Below, piece after piece: positions 1 to 7,320 of a DNA stretch of 25,558 bases. The stretch's first letter is position 1; each line of letters starts with the position of its first letter. The DNA is from JAJAZB01 sp964244295 (lineage in GTDB: Bacteria > Bacteroidota > Bacteroidia > Cytophagales > Spirosomataceae), in contig CAXTIG010000065.1 of the NCBI GenBank assembly GCA_964244295.1, positions 1 through 25,558 of the forward strand, read 5' to 3'. The notes under the pieces are model-generated. The model saw only the letters and a program-made list of their open reading frames with translations, had not been told where the DNA came from and searched no databases. The translations under genes and the position numbers were made by a program.

Positions 1-109
1 CTCATGTTCTATTAGTCAAGTAGTTAGGCGCTCGCTATCCCATAGTTCGCGTTAAGTTGAAATTGAAACGGTTGCGTCCCGTCGGGAGACTGGGCCGGAA
101 TGAAAAACC

Positions 110-316
110 TTATTCCTGTCGCCGTGTTTTTGACTTCCGCGCAGCCGACCGGATCGCTCCCTTTTTTACGCCTGCGGTTGTCCGCGTGGTTGCCTCCTCA
201 AAAACCCCTTCCCGCGTTTCTTCGTACCCGTAAATCTGAAGCAGTTTTCGCACGAATGCCACCTGCTCGGGGTCAGAAACCGTGACTTGGTAGGAATGCC
301 GTTTAGTGCTGTTCAT
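110..316 (-). CDS. small basic protein, third gene of a toxin-antitoxin-like module
   Basis: This 68-aa frame starts inside the end of the PemK-like gene (14-nt overlap), so it is probably translated with it. Residues 8-32 (YQVTVSDPEQVAFVRKLLQI and following) look like a short strand-helix-strand unit. That resembles the N-terminal part of many small Bacteroidota antitoxins that read TVxxPEQxxFxxxLL. The last 25 residues are Lys/Arg/Thr rich (KKGAIRSAARKSKTRRQE), which would fit a nucleic-acid-binding or disordered tail. I do not recognise a named family. It could be a second antitoxin, an accessory protein or a chance frame; the tight overlap and the two upstream partners favour a real gene. 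Confidence 0.5.
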   Translation of the reverse strand: MNSTKRHSYQVTVSDPEQVAFVRKLLQIYGYEETREGVFEEATTRTTAGVKKGAIRSAARKSKTRRQE

Positions 317-638
317 GGAACAGGGTGTTGATGACTTTTTGGATGAGCTGTTTCAGGTGTGGTTCCTTCAAGCGCCCGACGCGCCGGTCAATGTCGCGCC
401 CGGTGAACGGGTTGAGCAGGTGACACTTAGCGAAACTGGGGTACTTGCCGTTGGACTGGTTGACCATGTTGGCGCTGATTTCAAACGCGTAGTTGAGGTT
501 GTAGGCCTTCGTGGAAAGCATGACCGCGTAAAACAATTCCTCTTCCTCAAAAACCGATACTACAATGCCCGGATGGTACGATGGCCGGTTCCCGATGGGA
601 AAATACAGCATCAGGAGCTCACCGGGTTTGGGCATCAT
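303..638 (-). CDS. PemK/MazF-like toxin (putative endoribonuclease)
   Basis: This 111-aa protein has the outline of PemK/MazF toxins, which cleave mRNA. The N-terminal GELLMLYFPIGNRPSYHPGI (residues 6-25) matches the usual G-[DE]-[IVL]-x-x-[LV]-x-F-P-[FI] strand, then the conserved Pro of the RPALV strand, here HPGIVVS. A second strand, YAVMLST, follows. The C-terminal half (CHLLNPFTGRDI, then RRVGRL and the helix HLKQLIQKVINTL) resembles the family's R-x-x-K-x-x-x-I-x-x-x-x-G-x-L end. The start overlaps the stop of the upstream 73-aa gene in an ATGA, and two ATG codons lie in tandem at 638-633. Family membership rests on remembered motifs rather than a search, so it is moderately certain. 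Confidence 0.62.
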   Translation of the reverse strand: MMPKPGELLMLYFPIGNRPSYHPGIVVSVFEEEELFYAVMLSTKAYNLNYAFEISANMVNQSNGKYPSFAKCHLLNPFTGRDIDRRVGRLKEPHLKQLIQKVINTLFHEQH

Positions 639-856
639 TGGAGCAGGTCGGCGTTAGCGGTCCAGAACCGACGGTTATTGCGCAGGGTGGCTTCCCGAAA
701 GGCTCGTTCTTCCTCCTCGGCGCTCATCGCTTCGAGGTCAGTGTAGGATTCTTCCAAAACTGACTGGCTTTCGACCTCCACTTCGGGAATTTGGCGAAGC
801 GTAGTCAACAAGGCTTCGGGAAGCGGGCCGCAGGGGTGAATGGTGAATCGAATCAT
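635..856 (-). CDS. putative antitoxin, first gene of the module
   Basis: This acidic 73-aa protein is encoded just upstream of the PemK-like gene and overlaps it by 4 nt (ATGA), the usual antitoxin-then-toxin order. Residues 1-30 form a short beta-alpha-beta-like segment (FTIHP, then LPEALLTTLRQIPEVEVE). The second half is Glu-rich and helical (DLEAMSAEEEERAFREATLR), as expected for the part of an antitoxin that wraps its toxin. A good Bacteroidota-type promoter lies 29-60 nt upstream. The protein is not recognised by name; the antitoxin role is inferred from size, charge and position. Confidence 0.55.
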   Translation of the reverse strand: MIRFTIHPCGPLPEALLTTLRQIPEVEVESQSVLEESYTDLEAMSAEEEERAFREATLRNNRRFWTANADLLQ

Positions 857-884
857 GCGTTAGGATGCATTGAATGCCGTTGCT

Positions 885-916
885 CAAACTTACCAGGCGT
901 GGCACAAAGTTCAAAA
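885..916 (-). promoter_or_regulatory. Bacteroidota-type promoter of the toxin-antitoxin-like operon
   Basis: Read on the minus strand, TTTTG (916-912) is followed after 19 nt by TAAGTTTG (892-885). This fits the Bacteroidota sigma-A consensus of a -33 TTTG and a -7 TAnnTTTG about 19-21 nt apart. The start codon at 856 lies 28 nt beyond the -7 box, leaving a leader of roughly 20 nt. Confidence 0.5.
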
Positions 917-1017
917 CGCGGATTGCGAAAACCGGTGGTTCTTCACCTCGGCCCGTCCCTGAAGGGTCAAGGTGGGAATTTGTTCACACCCACCGGATGG
1001 TCGCTTGTTCTAAAAAC

Positions 1018-3390
1018 CTACCCCCGCGCCTTCCCACTCAAAAGCATTTCCCGCCCCACAAAGTAGAGCACCACCGCCAGCCCCAGAAACGGCAGCATCG
1101 CCAGCCAATCCGCGTTCGGGCCGTCGAAAAACGGGTTGGCTATTTTCGCCCAGTCGCCCGAACGGGCCTGGAGGGCTTTCAAGGCCGGAACGACGGCGGC
1201 CAGCGCGACCATGATGCCGGCAATCGCGCCGCCCGCGATGTAGCCGGAGGCCATCAGCACGCCGTTCGATTTGTCAGTTTCAGCGATGAGCTGCGCTTCG
1301 GTCAGGTTTTTCTGGGCGAGTTTTCGCTTCAAATAAATATCGACGCCGTAGCGCACGAGACCGCCGACGAAAATCGGCGCGCTGGTCGAAATCGGCAAAT
1401 ACAACCCGACGGCAAAGGCCAGCGATGGCACGGCGGCGAGTTCCAGCACCACCGCAATCAACGCGCCGATGAGCACCAGGCCCCAGGGCAGTTCCCGGCT
1501 CAGAATCCCTTTGATGATGTAACTCATCAGCGTCGCTTTCGGCGCGTCGTAGCGGGTGAGCTTCACGGTTTTTTCGGTGCCATCGGCGTCTTTCTCGACG
1601 ACTTCGTTGAGGATGCCGTTGATGCCGGGGTCGACGAAATACGCAGGCTGCCCCTGCGGGGTGACCAGGTATTTCCCGACTTGTCCGGCTTTGGGGTCGG
1701 TGTTTTGCCAGACGCGGTACGTCGCCGCGTCGGCTTCTTTTCGTTTTCCGACCGGAATCTCCTCCGTTTTGACCGTGCCATGTTCTCGGAAAAGCTGGGC
1801 CTCGGCCACGCGCACCTGGGCAATGGGCGAGGAGGCGTCGACCTTTTGGTAATACGTTTCGTTGTCGTTCAACACCAGCAGCAGCGGCCCCAGCACCAGC
1901 GCCGAACCGAGCGCACCGACCAGAATGGCTATTTGTTGGTTGCGCGGGGTGGCCCCGATGAGGAAGCCGGTTTTTAAATCCTGTGACGTGGTACCGCCGT
2001 TGGAGGCGGCGATGCAGACGATGCCGCCGATGGACAGCGCCGTGACGAAGTACGGGTCCGCCGCCGTCCAGCCCAACCCCAGAAACACCAGGCAGGTGAT
2101 GAGCAGGGTCGCCACGGTCATGCCCGAAATCGGATTCGTCGACGAGCCGACTTCGCCCGTCAGGCGCGACGACACGGTGACGAATAAAAAGCCGAGGACG
2201 ATAATCAGCAGCGCGCCCAGCAAAGAAACAACCGGATTTGAGAAGACACTCAGTCCAAGCTGCGGCGTCAGCATAATCGCCGCGACCAGCGCCAGGATAC
2301 CGACGATGACCCATTTCATCGAAAGGTCCTGGTCGGTGCGCGGCAGGCGTTCGCCCCCGGTGGTGGTGCCGCCGCTGCGGATATCGGCCAGCCCCGATTT
2401 CAACCCGCTCCAAATCGTCGGCAGGGAACGGCCGAGCGAAATCAGGCCGCCCATCGCCACCGCGCCCGCGCCGATGTACAAAATGTACGCGCTGCGAATT
2501 TGGCCGGGCGACATGGTGCCAATCGTGTTCGTCAATTCCGGCGCGAGTGGCCCGGCCAGGCCGCTGCCGAAAAACTTGATCATCGGAATCAACACCAGGT
2601 ACGACAGCACGCCGCCCGCCATCATGATTCCGGCGATGTACGGCCCGATGATGTAGCCGACGCCGAGCAGCGCGGGGTTATTTTCGAGCGAAATGGAGCC
2701 GCCTTTCAGCGTCGAATCGGAAAATTCTTTTTCCGGCTCGCCTTTCCACAGCGAAAAAACCTGCATCAGCACGTTGTAGGCGAACCCGACGAGAAACCCG
2801 ATGCCGATGATTTTTCCGCCCTGAAGGGCCGAGTCGTCTTCCTTGATCACCTCGTCGGAATGCGCACGGGCCACGGCGCGGGACTCCGCCGAGGCGCTTG
2901 CTTTCAGCACTTCGGCGCAGGCCGTTCCTTCGGGGTATTTCAAAAAACCGTGTTGTTCTTTGATCAAGGCCCGGCGGAGGGGAATCATCATCAAAATCCC
3001 CAACAGCCCGCCCAGGATGGCAACCATCGTCACGCGCCAGAATTCGAGTTCAAAACCGAGAATCAGAATGGCGGGCATCGTCACGCCCACCCCGAAGGCG
3101 ATGGATTCGCCCGCGCTGCCGGCGGTTTGGACGATGTTGTTTTCCAGAATCGTCGCGTCCTTCCGTCCAAATTTCGACAGCAGGCGGAACAGGGTAATCG
3201 AAATCACGGCGACCGGAATCGAAGCCGAAACGGTCAGGCCGGTTTTCAACACCAGGTACAGCGACGAAGCACCGAAAATAACGCCGAGCACCACGCCGAC
3301 CAGCAGCGGCAACACCGACAGTTCGCGGAAATCTGTCACGCGGTCGGGAATGTAGGGGCGAAAAACCGCCAGAAAAGGATTTTTAGGCAT
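1018..3390 (-). CDS. OPT family oligopeptide transporter
   Basis: This 790-aa integral membrane protein has about 14-16 hydrophobic segments and belongs to the OPT (oligopeptide transporter) family, which takes up peptides or metal chelates by proton coupling. Typical marks are the N-terminal ELSVLPLLVGVVLGVIFGAS, the LKTGLTVSASIPVAV segment, the GTACAEVLKAS motif after the second helix pair, and a late FAVGLYLPISTSAPIFVGG segment. A hydrophilic loop of about 110 residues (from NDNETYYQKVDA to KLTRYDAPKATL) interrupts the membrane part, as in other long bacterial OPT proteins. The ATG at 3390 precedes MPKNPFLAVFRPYIP, a normal family start. It has no operon partner: the toxin-like module lies downstream and a palindromic repeat lies 160 nt upstream. 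Substrate cannot be told from sequence. Confidence 0.9.
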   Translation of the reverse strand: MPKNPFLAVFRPYIPDRVTDFRELSVLPLLVGVVLGVIFGASSLYLVLKTGLTVSASIPVAVISITLFRLLSKFGRKDATILENNIVQTAGSAGESIAFGVGVTMPAILILGFELEFWRVTMVAILGGLLGILMMIPLRRALIKEQHGFLKYPEGTACAEVLKASASAESRAVARAHSDEVIKEDDSALQGGKIIGIGFLVGFAYNVLMQVFSLWKGEPEKEFSDSTLKGGSISLENNPALLGVGYIIGPYIAGIMMAGGVLSYLVLIPMIKFFGSGLAGPLAPELTNTIGTMSPGQIRSAYILYIGAGAVAMGGLISLGRSLPTIWSGLKSGLADIRSGGTTTGGERLPRTDQDLSMKWVIVGILALVAAIMLTPQLGLSVFSNPVVSLLGALLIIVLGFLFVTVSSRLTGEVGSSTNPISGMTVATLLITCLVFLGLGWTAADPYFVTALSIGGIVCIAASNGGTTSQDLKTGFLIGATPRNQQIAILVGALGSALVLGPLLLVLNDNETYYQKVDASSPIAQVRVAEAQLFREHGTVKTEEIPVGKRKEADAATYRVWQNTDPKAGQVGKYLVTPQGQPAYFVDPGINGILNEVVEKDADGTEKTVKLTRYDAPKATLMSYIIKGILSRELPWGLVLIGALIAVVLELAAVPSLAFAVGLYLPISTSAPIFVGGLVRYGVDIYLKRKLAQKNLTEAQLIAETDKSNGVLMASGYIAGGAIAGIMVALAAVVPALKALQARSGDWAKIANPFFDGPNADWLAMLPFLGLAVVLYFVGREMLLSGKARG

Positions 3391-3551
3391 GGCAGCGTGG
3401 TGGAGACCTTCCGGTTTTCAGACTCCGAACGGACGTGTTTTAGAGCGAAACCTGCGTCAATCTACCGTGGCGTCCGCGAACACGCAAGGGAAATGAGATT
3501 TCGTCGGAAATTCGCTTCGCTGGCAAAACAAAAGAGGGGTGTAGGGCGCGC

Positions 3552-3703
3552 TTTATTAGCCCCTGATTTTAATCAGGGGAAAGCAGGAGAGTCGAATGGA
3601 GGGGGAACCGTTTCAACGGTTTAAGGGTCGGTAAACCGTTGAAACGGTTCCCACCAAGCCCCCTTGCTGTCTTTCCCCACCACTCAAGTGGTGGGCTAAT
3701 AAA
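3552..3703. repeat. 152-bp nested palindrome, REP/BIME-like
   Basis: Four inverted repeats are nested. The outer 11-bp arms are TTTATTAGCCC (3552-3562) and GGGCTAATAAA (3693-3703). Inside are a left hairpin, CCCCTGATT (3560-3568) with AATCAGGGG (3571-3579), and a right hairpin, CCCACCACT (3676-3684) with AGTGGTGGG (3687-3695). In the centre a perfect 21-bp pair, 3603-3623 with 3632-3652, is built around AACCGTTTCAACGGTT. The whole can fold into a four-armed structure. It resembles repetitive extragenic palindromes mobilised by Y1-type (RAYT) transposases, but no transposase is in the window. Confidence 0.7.
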
Positions 3704-3750
3704 CGGATACTAAATCCCAAAGAGGCGACCCACTAAAGCCGTTGGGACGT

Positions 3751-3790
3751 AAAAAAGCCCGGCATCTGGGTTGAAAACCAGGTGCCGGGC
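3751..3790 (-). terminator. strong intrinsic terminator for minus-strand transcription
   Basis: On the minus strand GCCCGGCACCTGG (3790-3778), an 8-nt loop and CCAGATGCCGGGC (3769-3757) form a 13-bp stem with one wobble. It is followed at once by TTTTTT (3756-3751). The only candidate gene feeding it is the 49-aa frame ending at 3812, 21 nt upstream of the stem. Confidence 0.75.
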
Positions 3791-3811
3791 GCAGGCCGGT
3801 TTCGTGAACCG

Positions 3812-3961
3812 TTACAAAATATACGTCAATTGGGAAAGTTCGTTCAGATTATTAAACGGAAGTTCGACGGGGCGAACAGGACGAGGCGCTTTTTGGGGCG
3901 ACGAAGGGCAGGGCTTGGGTCGGGAGGTCGGGTTTAGAAACCGAACGAGAAACGCTTTCAT
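3812..3961 (-). CDS. candidate 49-aa small protein, unrecognised
   Basis: An ATG at 3961 opens a 50-codon frame ending in TAA at 3812-3814, 21 nt before a strong minus-strand terminator. The product begins MKAFLVRFLNPTSRPKPCPS, has a Pro/Arg/Lys-rich middle and ends LPFNNLNELSQLTYIL. A perfect TAnnTTTG box (TATTTTTG, 4105-4098) lies about 137 nt upstream, without a clear -33 partner. There is no homology I can name and no Shine-Dalgarno sequence. Small size leaves room for chance; alternatively the transcript is a non-coding RNA sharing the same terminator. Confidence 0.35.
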   Translation of the reverse strand: MKAFLVRFLNPTSRPKPCPSSPQKAPRPVRPVELPFNNLNELSQLTYIL

Positions 3962-4253
3962 GGAGGGAGTTAAGTTAACGCGGGTGAAAAACAGGTAGAG
4001 GTTCGTTTCAGGAGCTTCGCGTTAAAAATTTCGGTTTGAAAAAAGCGGTCGTTTGAAGAGGCAACGCCCGTTTTCTCCGCCGTATTGCGAAGCGCTGCAA
4101 AAATAACGGAACGGAGCGGGTTCGATCCGGTTGCAGCGAACCGACCCATTAAAATTTCGTGCCGCCCCTCGGCTACGGGGCGGATTTACGTAATTTGCCG
4201 CCACCCCGCCCCCTGGCGAGGTCAACTCCTTACCCCGACGCAAGCCCCCGAAG

Positions 4254-5492
4254 ATGCCCAACCTGGACTGGACGCGCGTATTTCGTCCGCCCAAGCGAAT
4301 GCTGGGGCAACAGCCCGTTCGGCGGATTCGGTATTTTATTTTCCTGAAAGACGTCGCCATTCTTTCGGTCACATCCTTCGGCGGCCCGCAGGTGCATCTG
4401 GCTCTTTTTCTGGATCGATTCGTTAAAAAACGCGGTTACCTCAGCGAAGTTGAACTGCTCGAACTCACCGCCCTTTGCCAGATTCTACCCGGCCCCACCT
4501 CCACGCAAACCATCACGGCGCTGGGCTTCAAAATTGGTGGTCCCAACCTGGCTTACCTCACGTTGCTGGTGTGGATGACCCCCGCCGTGGCGCTGATGAC
4601 CGCCGCCGCGCTGGGCGTGGATTACCTGCAAGACCGGCAACTCTCCCTGCAATTCACCCGTTTTATTCAACCGATGGCGGTGGGGTTCGTGGCGCAGGCG
4701 GGCTACCAGATTGGCCGGAAGGTGATTCACAATCAACTCGGAGTTGTGCTCATGCTCGGATCGGCGGGGGCGGCGTACCTGTTCCGTTCGCCCTGGGTGT
4801 GTCCTCTGGTCTTGCTGGTGGCGGGCAGCATCACGGCGCGGAAATACCGGGTTTTGCAGCAGCAGGAAAAAAGTCCGATGCGGGTGGAATGGGCCAATTT
4901 CTGGCTTTTCGTGGGGATTTTGGTCGGTTCGGCCCTGCTGGGGGCGATTACGCGCAGTTTACCCCTGCGGCTTTTCGAGAATTTTTTTCGTAACGGCAGC
5001 CTCGTGTTTGGCGGCGGGCAGGTGCTGGCTCCGATGCTTTACACCGAATTTGTGGAGTTCAAACACTACCTTTCGCGGCCTGAATTTCTGTCGGGACTGG
5101 CGCTTTCGCAGGTGGTGCCGGGACCGGTTTTTTCGATTGCCTCCTACATTGGCGTACTCACCATGCGGCAGTACGGAATTTGGGGAAAATTACTGGGGAG
5201 TTTGGTCGCAACGGCGGGGATTTTTCTACCCGGCACCTTCCTCATTTATTTTGTGTACCGGTTCTGGACGCAGTTGAAACAGTACCGGCCCGTGCGGGCT
5301 TCGCTCGAAGGCATCAACGCCGCCAGCACCGGCCTGACCGTCGCCGCCGCCGTCCTCCTGGCCGAACCCCTAGCGACCGACTGGTTGGCCGTGGCGACGG
5401 GACTGGTCATGGTGGCCCTGCTCCAGTTTACACGGGTGCCGCATTACCTGATTATTCTGGCGGGCTTGCTGGCGGGGTTTGTCGTGAGCTAA
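4254..5492 (+). CDS. chrA: chromate transporter, two-domain CHR (ChrA) family
   Basis: This 412-aa membrane protein has two homologous CHR halves, the long-chain form that exports chromate across the inner membrane. Half one (about residues 25-190) carries SFGGPQ (41-46) and QILPGPTSTQ (76-85). Half two (about 212-410) repeats them as VFGGGQVLAP (251-260) and SQVVPGPVFS (285-294). These FGG and PGP motifs are the signature of the family. The ATG at 4254 is used; Met16 is a possible later start since the first 20 residues are basic and polar. There is no Shine-Dalgarno sequence. A RidA-family gene follows 87 nt downstream on the same strand. Many CHR proteins outside resistance islands have untested substrates, so the family is secure but chromate specificity is not. 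Confidence 0.88.
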   Translation: MPNLDWTRVFRPPKRMLGQQPVRRIRYFIFLKDVAILSVTSFGGPQVHLALFLDRFVKKRGYLSEVELLELTALCQILPGPTSTQTITALGFKIGGPNLAYLTLLVWMTPAVALMTAAALGVDYLQDRQLSLQFTRFIQPMAVGFVAQAGYQIGRKVIHNQLGVVLMLGSAGAAYLFRSPWVCPLVLLVAGSITARKYRVLQQQEKSPMRVEWANFWLFVGILVGSALLGAITRSLPLRLFENFFRNGSLVFGGGQVLAPMLYTEFVEFKHYLSRPEFLSGLALSQVVPGPVFSIASYIGVLTMRQYGIWGKLLGSLVATAGIFLPGTFLIYFVYRFWTQLKQYRPVRASLEGINAASTGLTVAAAVLLAEPLATDWLAVATGLVMVALLQFTRVPHYLIILAGLLAGFVVS

Positions 5493-5579
5493 ATTACAAC
5501 GGTATTGCTGGTATTTTGTAAATCGTAATTAGCTTCGCTGAATCCCTGATTTCGTAAACCGTAATTCGTAAATCACCTC

Positions 5580-5969
5580 GTGGCTCGAAAAAACATCACC
5601 ACCGGCACGCCCTGGGAGGGCATCGTCGGGTACGCCCGCGCCGTGCGGCTGGGCAACGTCGTCGAAGTATCGGGCACCGTCGCCAGTGATGAGCAGGGTC
5701 GGGTCATCGGTCCGGGCGATTCCACCGCCCAAACCCGGTACATTCTCCAAAAAATCGAGAAGGCCCTGACCGAAGCCGGGGCCAGCCTGACCGACGTGGT
5801 ACGCACCCGCATTTTCGTGACCGACATCCGCCAGTGGGAAAACATCGGCCGGGCGCACGGCGAAGTGTTCGCCGCCATTCGCCCGGCCACCTCGATGGTG
5901 GAAGTGCGCAAATTGATTGGCGATGAGTTTCTGGTCGAAATCGAAGCGACGGCGCTCCTCGCCGACTAA
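5580..5969 (+). CDS. RidA-family protein (YjgF/YER057c/UK114), non-archetypal
   Basis: This 129-aa protein covers the full single-domain RidA fold. Recognisable parts are the strand VVEVSGTVA (27-35), the helix YILQKIEKALTEAGASLTDV (54-73), RTRIFVTDI (75-83) and the C-terminal RPATSMVEVRKL (101-112) with LVEIEA (118-123). Archetypal RidA hydrolyses reactive enamine/imine intermediates using an Arg in the PxRSxVxV motif (Arg105 in E. coli). Here Thr104 takes that place, so it belongs to one of the other Rid subfamilies and its reaction is unknown. The start is GTG at 5580, just after an A/T-rich repeat-like tract. It lies on the same strand as chrA, 87 nt downstream, and may be co-transcribed. 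Confidence 0.88.
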   Translation: MARKNITTGTPWEGIVGYARAVRLGNVVEVSGTVASDEQGRVIGPGDSTAQTRYILQKIEKALTEAGASLTDVVRTRIFVTDIRQWENIGRAHGEVFAAIRPATSMVEVRKLIGDEFLVEIEATALLAD

Positions 5970-6001
5970 TTCACTTTTTAAGTGAAAAAATTTCCACGAC
6001 T

Positions 6002-6045
6002 GAACAATTGTTCGGAAACGTTGCCAACTTGATTTTAGCGCTAAA
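6002..6045. promoter_or_regulatory. pair of perfect 12-bp palindromes in a convergent intergenic region
   Basis: GAACAATTGTTC (6002-6013) and TTTAGCGCTAAA (6034-6045) are both perfect palindromes, with centres 32 bp apart. Their size and spacing are operator-like, but the region lies between two converging genes with no obvious target. A weak A/T hairpin directly after the RidA stop (TTCACTT 5970-5976 with AAGTGAA 5980-5986) precedes them. Confidence 0.25.
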
Positions 6046-6092
6046 TTTCTCGTAATCAAGGAATGTGCCCATGTATCTCAGTCGAAGGCAGG

Positions 6093-6115
6093 AAAGCGGG
6101 GGGCTTTATTTTTTT
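6093..6115 (+). terminator. possible intrinsic terminator after the RidA-family gene
   Basis: AAAGC (6093-6097), a G-loop and GCTTT (6103-6107) are followed by ATTTTTTT (6108-6115). The stem is only 5 bp, but the seven-T tail is convincing. It would end plus-strand transcripts about 120 nt past the RidA-family stop and before the converging gene that ends at 6246. Confidence 0.4.
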
Positions 6116-6245
6116 AATCAATCCATTCACCCTGAACTACTTATTGTGGGAAACGCTCACCTCGCGCCTCAGCGACCGGGCATCCGTCTCGGTTCAATGC
6201 GTGCGGTTTTGCCCTTTTCTAATCGGAGCAGGTTAACCGACGGGG

Positions 6246-7304
6246 TCAGCGGTTCGGAGCGTTGCCCACAAAAAAAAGGTACTGATCGGTTGCCGTTTGC
6301 ACGGCACGTTGCTGAGCCTCAGTCAGGGGTGCGGAGGGCTTAACAGCCACATCTTTTCTGTTCAACACACATTTCCAGCTACCCGCCGCGACCCCCTCCA
6401 CCACCAGCGTGTGCGGGTAGGTGCCGTTGCCCGCCGACACGGGTGGCCCGCCGACGAACAGCGCGCTCCGGTTTTTGTAGCTGATGCCGTACTCGTCGTA
6501 GTCGGGCAGTAAAAAAGTGGTTTGGTGGGCAGGGGTGAGGCAGGCCTCGGTGGGTACGAAAAAGTGCTCCTGTCCGTCGAACGTTTCCCGCACGAAAGGC
6601 GCGGGTGAGGTAGCCACCCCGGCGCGGGCGTCCTTCATCGTCAGGCCTGACCACCACGTGAAATTGGCGAGGGTAGCCGGGCCACGGCTCCCAAAGTACC
6701 GCAGGCAAAGCGCGGCCAAGCTTTCTTCCCGACTCAGCGCCGGGGTGGGCGGTACGCGTTCATCGAGCAGGGCGTAAGTGAATTGCTTGCCCTGGCGGGG
6801 GCCGCTGCACACGAGGCCCTCCAGTTCGGCCTGCATCATCACGTAACCCAGCCGCTGGCCTTCGGCCTGAATGCCCGCCCCGGCCAGTGCCGCTTGCAGG
6901 GCCGGGCGGGTCAGGTGCTTGCCGCCTTCCAAAGCCCGCGTGAATACGACGTGGCAGCGCCGGAAAAGTACATTGTCCAATTCCGTTTTCCGGTACATGA
7001 GCGCGTTCCCGGCCTGGACACGCGGCCCCGACAGCGCCAGCATCCAGCGGATGTCCGCCGGGCTGACGAAGTGCCAGGTCGGGCGCAGGACGTGGGTGCG
7101 CAGGATGGCCCCGGCGTTGTAGGCGGCTTCCACATCGGCGTCGGTCAGGCCGGGGATGCGCAGGCCGATGGCCCACTTCGCCATCGCCCATTCCTGGGAT
7201 TGCATGGCGCCGAGGTGGGAGACGATTTGCTCCGGTTTCGTGAAGGTCGTTTCGGCGAGGTGCTGGTGGAAGAGGCGGTGGCGGCGGAGGTCGGTGGGGG
7301 GCAT
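6246..7304 (-). CDS. winged-helix DNA-binding protein, AlkZ-like (HTH_42 family)
   Basis: This 352-aa protein matches the HTH_42 / YcaQ-AlkZ-like family of three tandem winged-helix domains; characterised members unhook interstrand crosslinks or remove alkylated bases from DNA. The early helix carries LGAMQSQEWAMAKWAIGLR (residues 31-49), where Gln35-Ser-Gln37 fits the QxQ catalytic motif of AlkZ-type glycosylases. Further family marks are LRTHVLRPTWHFVSPADIRW, a central LGYVMMQAELEGLVCSGPRQ and the late LLPDYDEYGISYKNRSAL segment. Length is normal for the AlkZ-like group. It ends near a convergent RidA gene, and a long inverted repeat lies upstream. Family assignment is good; actual glycosylase activity is inference. 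Confidence 0.8.
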   Translation of the reverse strand: MPPTDLRRHRLFHQHLAETTFTKPEQIVSHLGAMQSQEWAMAKWAIGLRIPGLTDADVEAAYNAGAILRTHVLRPTWHFVSPADIRWMLALSGPRVQAGNALMYRKTELDNVLFRRCHVVFTRALEGGKHLTRPALQAALAGAGIQAEGQRLGYVMMQAELEGLVCSGPRQGKQFTYALLDERVPPTPALSREESLAALCLRYFGSRGPATLANFTWWSGLTMKDARAGVATSPAPFVRETFDGQEHFFVPTEACLTPAHQTTFLLPDYDEYGISYKNRSALFVGGPPVSAGNGTYPHTLVVEGVAAGSWKCVLNRKDVAVKPSAPLTEAQQRAVQTATDQYLFFVGNAPNR

Positions 7305-7320
7305 GAGTCGGCAGTAAACT

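Larger units (their letters stand above)
3391..4253. other. long gene-poor interval between divergent OPT and chrA genes
   Basis: This 863-bp interval separates two divergently transcribed transporters. Left to right it holds about 160 nt of OPT leader, the nested palindrome (3552-3703), a strong terminator for minus-strand transcripts (3751-3790), the candidate 49-aa gene (3812-3961) and a possible minus-strand -7 box CAAAAATA (4098-4105, TATTTTTG when read on the minus strand). A GC hairpin (CCGCCCC 4162-4168 with GGGGCGG 4177-4183) precedes chrA. No transposase or known structured RNA could be recognised. Confidence 0.6.

Noticed and set aside
3771..3998. 75-aa plus-strand frame
   Set aside because: It begins in the terminator loop, has no family features and opposes the better supported 49-aa frame.
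3791..4097. Known structured RNA (RNase P, tmRNA, 6S) feeding the minus-strand terminator
   Set aside because: None of the conserved cores of these RNAs could be found on the minus strand.
4111..4137. tRNA-like T-arm (GGGTTCGATCCGG)
   Set aside because: No acceptor, D or anticodon arms can be drawn around it.
4022..4372. 116-aa minus-strand frame overlapping the chrA start
   Set aside because: It is antisense to the conserved N-terminus of ChrA and low in recognisable structure.
6065..6343. 92-aa plus-strand frame after the RidA-family gene
   Set aside because: Composition is arbitrary, it runs into the AlkZ-like gene on the other strand and it contains a likely terminator.
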